From: Desulfobacterales bacterium
GTDB lineage: Bacteria; Desulfobacterota; Dissulfuribacteria; Dissulfuribacterales; JAMONC01
DNA: 6,476 nucleotides
Assembly (NCBI GenBank): GCA_027066725.1
Contig: JAMONC010000323.1
Location: 1-6,476, forward strand
Reading direction: 5' to 3'
Positions 6,182 through 6,476 of the stretch are shown in pieces. A model generated the notes under the pieces. The model was not told where the DNA came from, ran no database searches, and saw only the letters and a list, made by a program, of their open reading frames with translations. Made by a program: the position numbers and the translations under genes. The stretch's first letter is position 1. Each line of letters starts with the position of its first letter.

Positions 6182-6476
6182 TTAATCTTTAAGAACCCTA
6201 GGATGCCTTTTAAAATAAATAAGTGTTCCATTTTTTACTGCGATTATATCTCCAGGTAAAGTAATTTCTCCTATTTTTTTCTTGTTTAATATCAAATTTT
6301 TCATAGCTTCAATATGTTGATGAGATATCCTTGAAACTTTCACTCCCTCATCTTTGAATATCTCAATGAAAATTCTTCGTCTTATACTTGAAGGAATAAG
6401 CTTCAATCTTTCTACATCATATCTATTTTGTTCTATTTTAGTCTTTTTTTTGACTTTTTCAACAAAGCTTGAAATA
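6182..6476 (-). CDS. tilS: tRNA(Ile)-lysidine synthase TilS, C-terminal part (cut by window edge)
   Basis: The frame is open from the right edge to the TAA at 6184-6182, giving about 97 residues with no start in the window. The sequence resembles the region that follows the PP-loop ATPase in TilS: a helix ending LKLIPSSIRRRIF, then SHQHIEAMKNLI, then the strand pair GEITLPGDIIAVKNGTLIYF. The pattern of LP, RRR, HI and G-x-x-x-LPG is characteristic of TilS substrate-binding domain sequences. TilS uses ATP and lysine to convert C34 of tRNA-Ile(CAU) to lysidine so that it reads AUA. The protein stops about ten residues after the GTLIYF strand, so the extra C-terminal domain of E. coli-type TilS is absent, as in the short Aquifex type. 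The catalytic SGGxDS motif lies outside the window, so identity rests on the C-terminal pattern and on the known tilS-ftsH neighbourhood. Confidence 0.8.
   Translation of the reverse strand, partial: ISSFVEKVKKKTKIEQNRYDVERLKLIPSSIRRRIFIEIFKDEGVKVSRISHQHIEAMKNLILNKKKIGEITLPGDIIAVKNGTLIYFKRHPRVLKD

Noticed and set aside
1..6476. CRISPR array, tRNA, insertion sequence or novel defence locus
   Set aside because: No regularly spaced repeats, cloverleaf, transposase or terminal inverted repeats were seen; nearly all bases are explained by conserved housekeeping genes.

Overview
The window is a compact run of seven genes, all on the minus strand, in AT-rich DNA (about one third G+C by eye). In transcription order (right to left) they are the 3' end of tilS, then ftsH, folP, cdaA, a ybbR-type cdaR, glmM, and the first 39 codons of recA. 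The order ftsH-folP-cdaA-ybbR-glmM behind tilS, and the FtsH and FolP sequence style, fit a low-G+C member of the Desulfobacterota/Thermodesulfobacteriota (former Deltaproteobacteria and relatives). This assignment is an inference from gene order and protein style. No rRNA or database match supports it.

Layout: 6182-6476 holds the C-terminal part of TilS. The region 6032-6181 is the only gene-free gap over 60 bases. It carries two promoter-like hexamer pairs reading into ftsH and a small repeat. From ftsH to recA the genes are spaced by 2 to 52 bases, with no terminator-like hairpin between them, so 1-6031 looks like one transcription unit that continues beyond the left edge. Two starts need revision from the longest open frame. 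FtsH most likely starts at a TTG (6031) behind a strong ribosome binding site. FolP probably starts at a TTG (4170) just after the ftsH stop.

Functionally, cdaA-cdaR-glmM is the classic cyclic di-AMP module: a membrane diadenylate cyclase, its YbbR-repeat membrane partner, and the phosphoglucosamine mutase that supplies GlcN-1-P for peptidoglycan and, in Firmicutes, binds and inhibits CdaA. FtsH (membrane protease), FolP (folate synthesis) and TilS (tRNA-Ile lysidine) are housekeeping neighbours. recA directly behind glmM, 33 bases away and with no visible SOS box in the gap, is the least usual part of the layout.

I found no mobile element, CRISPR array, tRNA or unexplained long open frame, and no evidence for a wholly new system. 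The points worth checking are the start sites, the candidate control sites and the glmM-recA junction.
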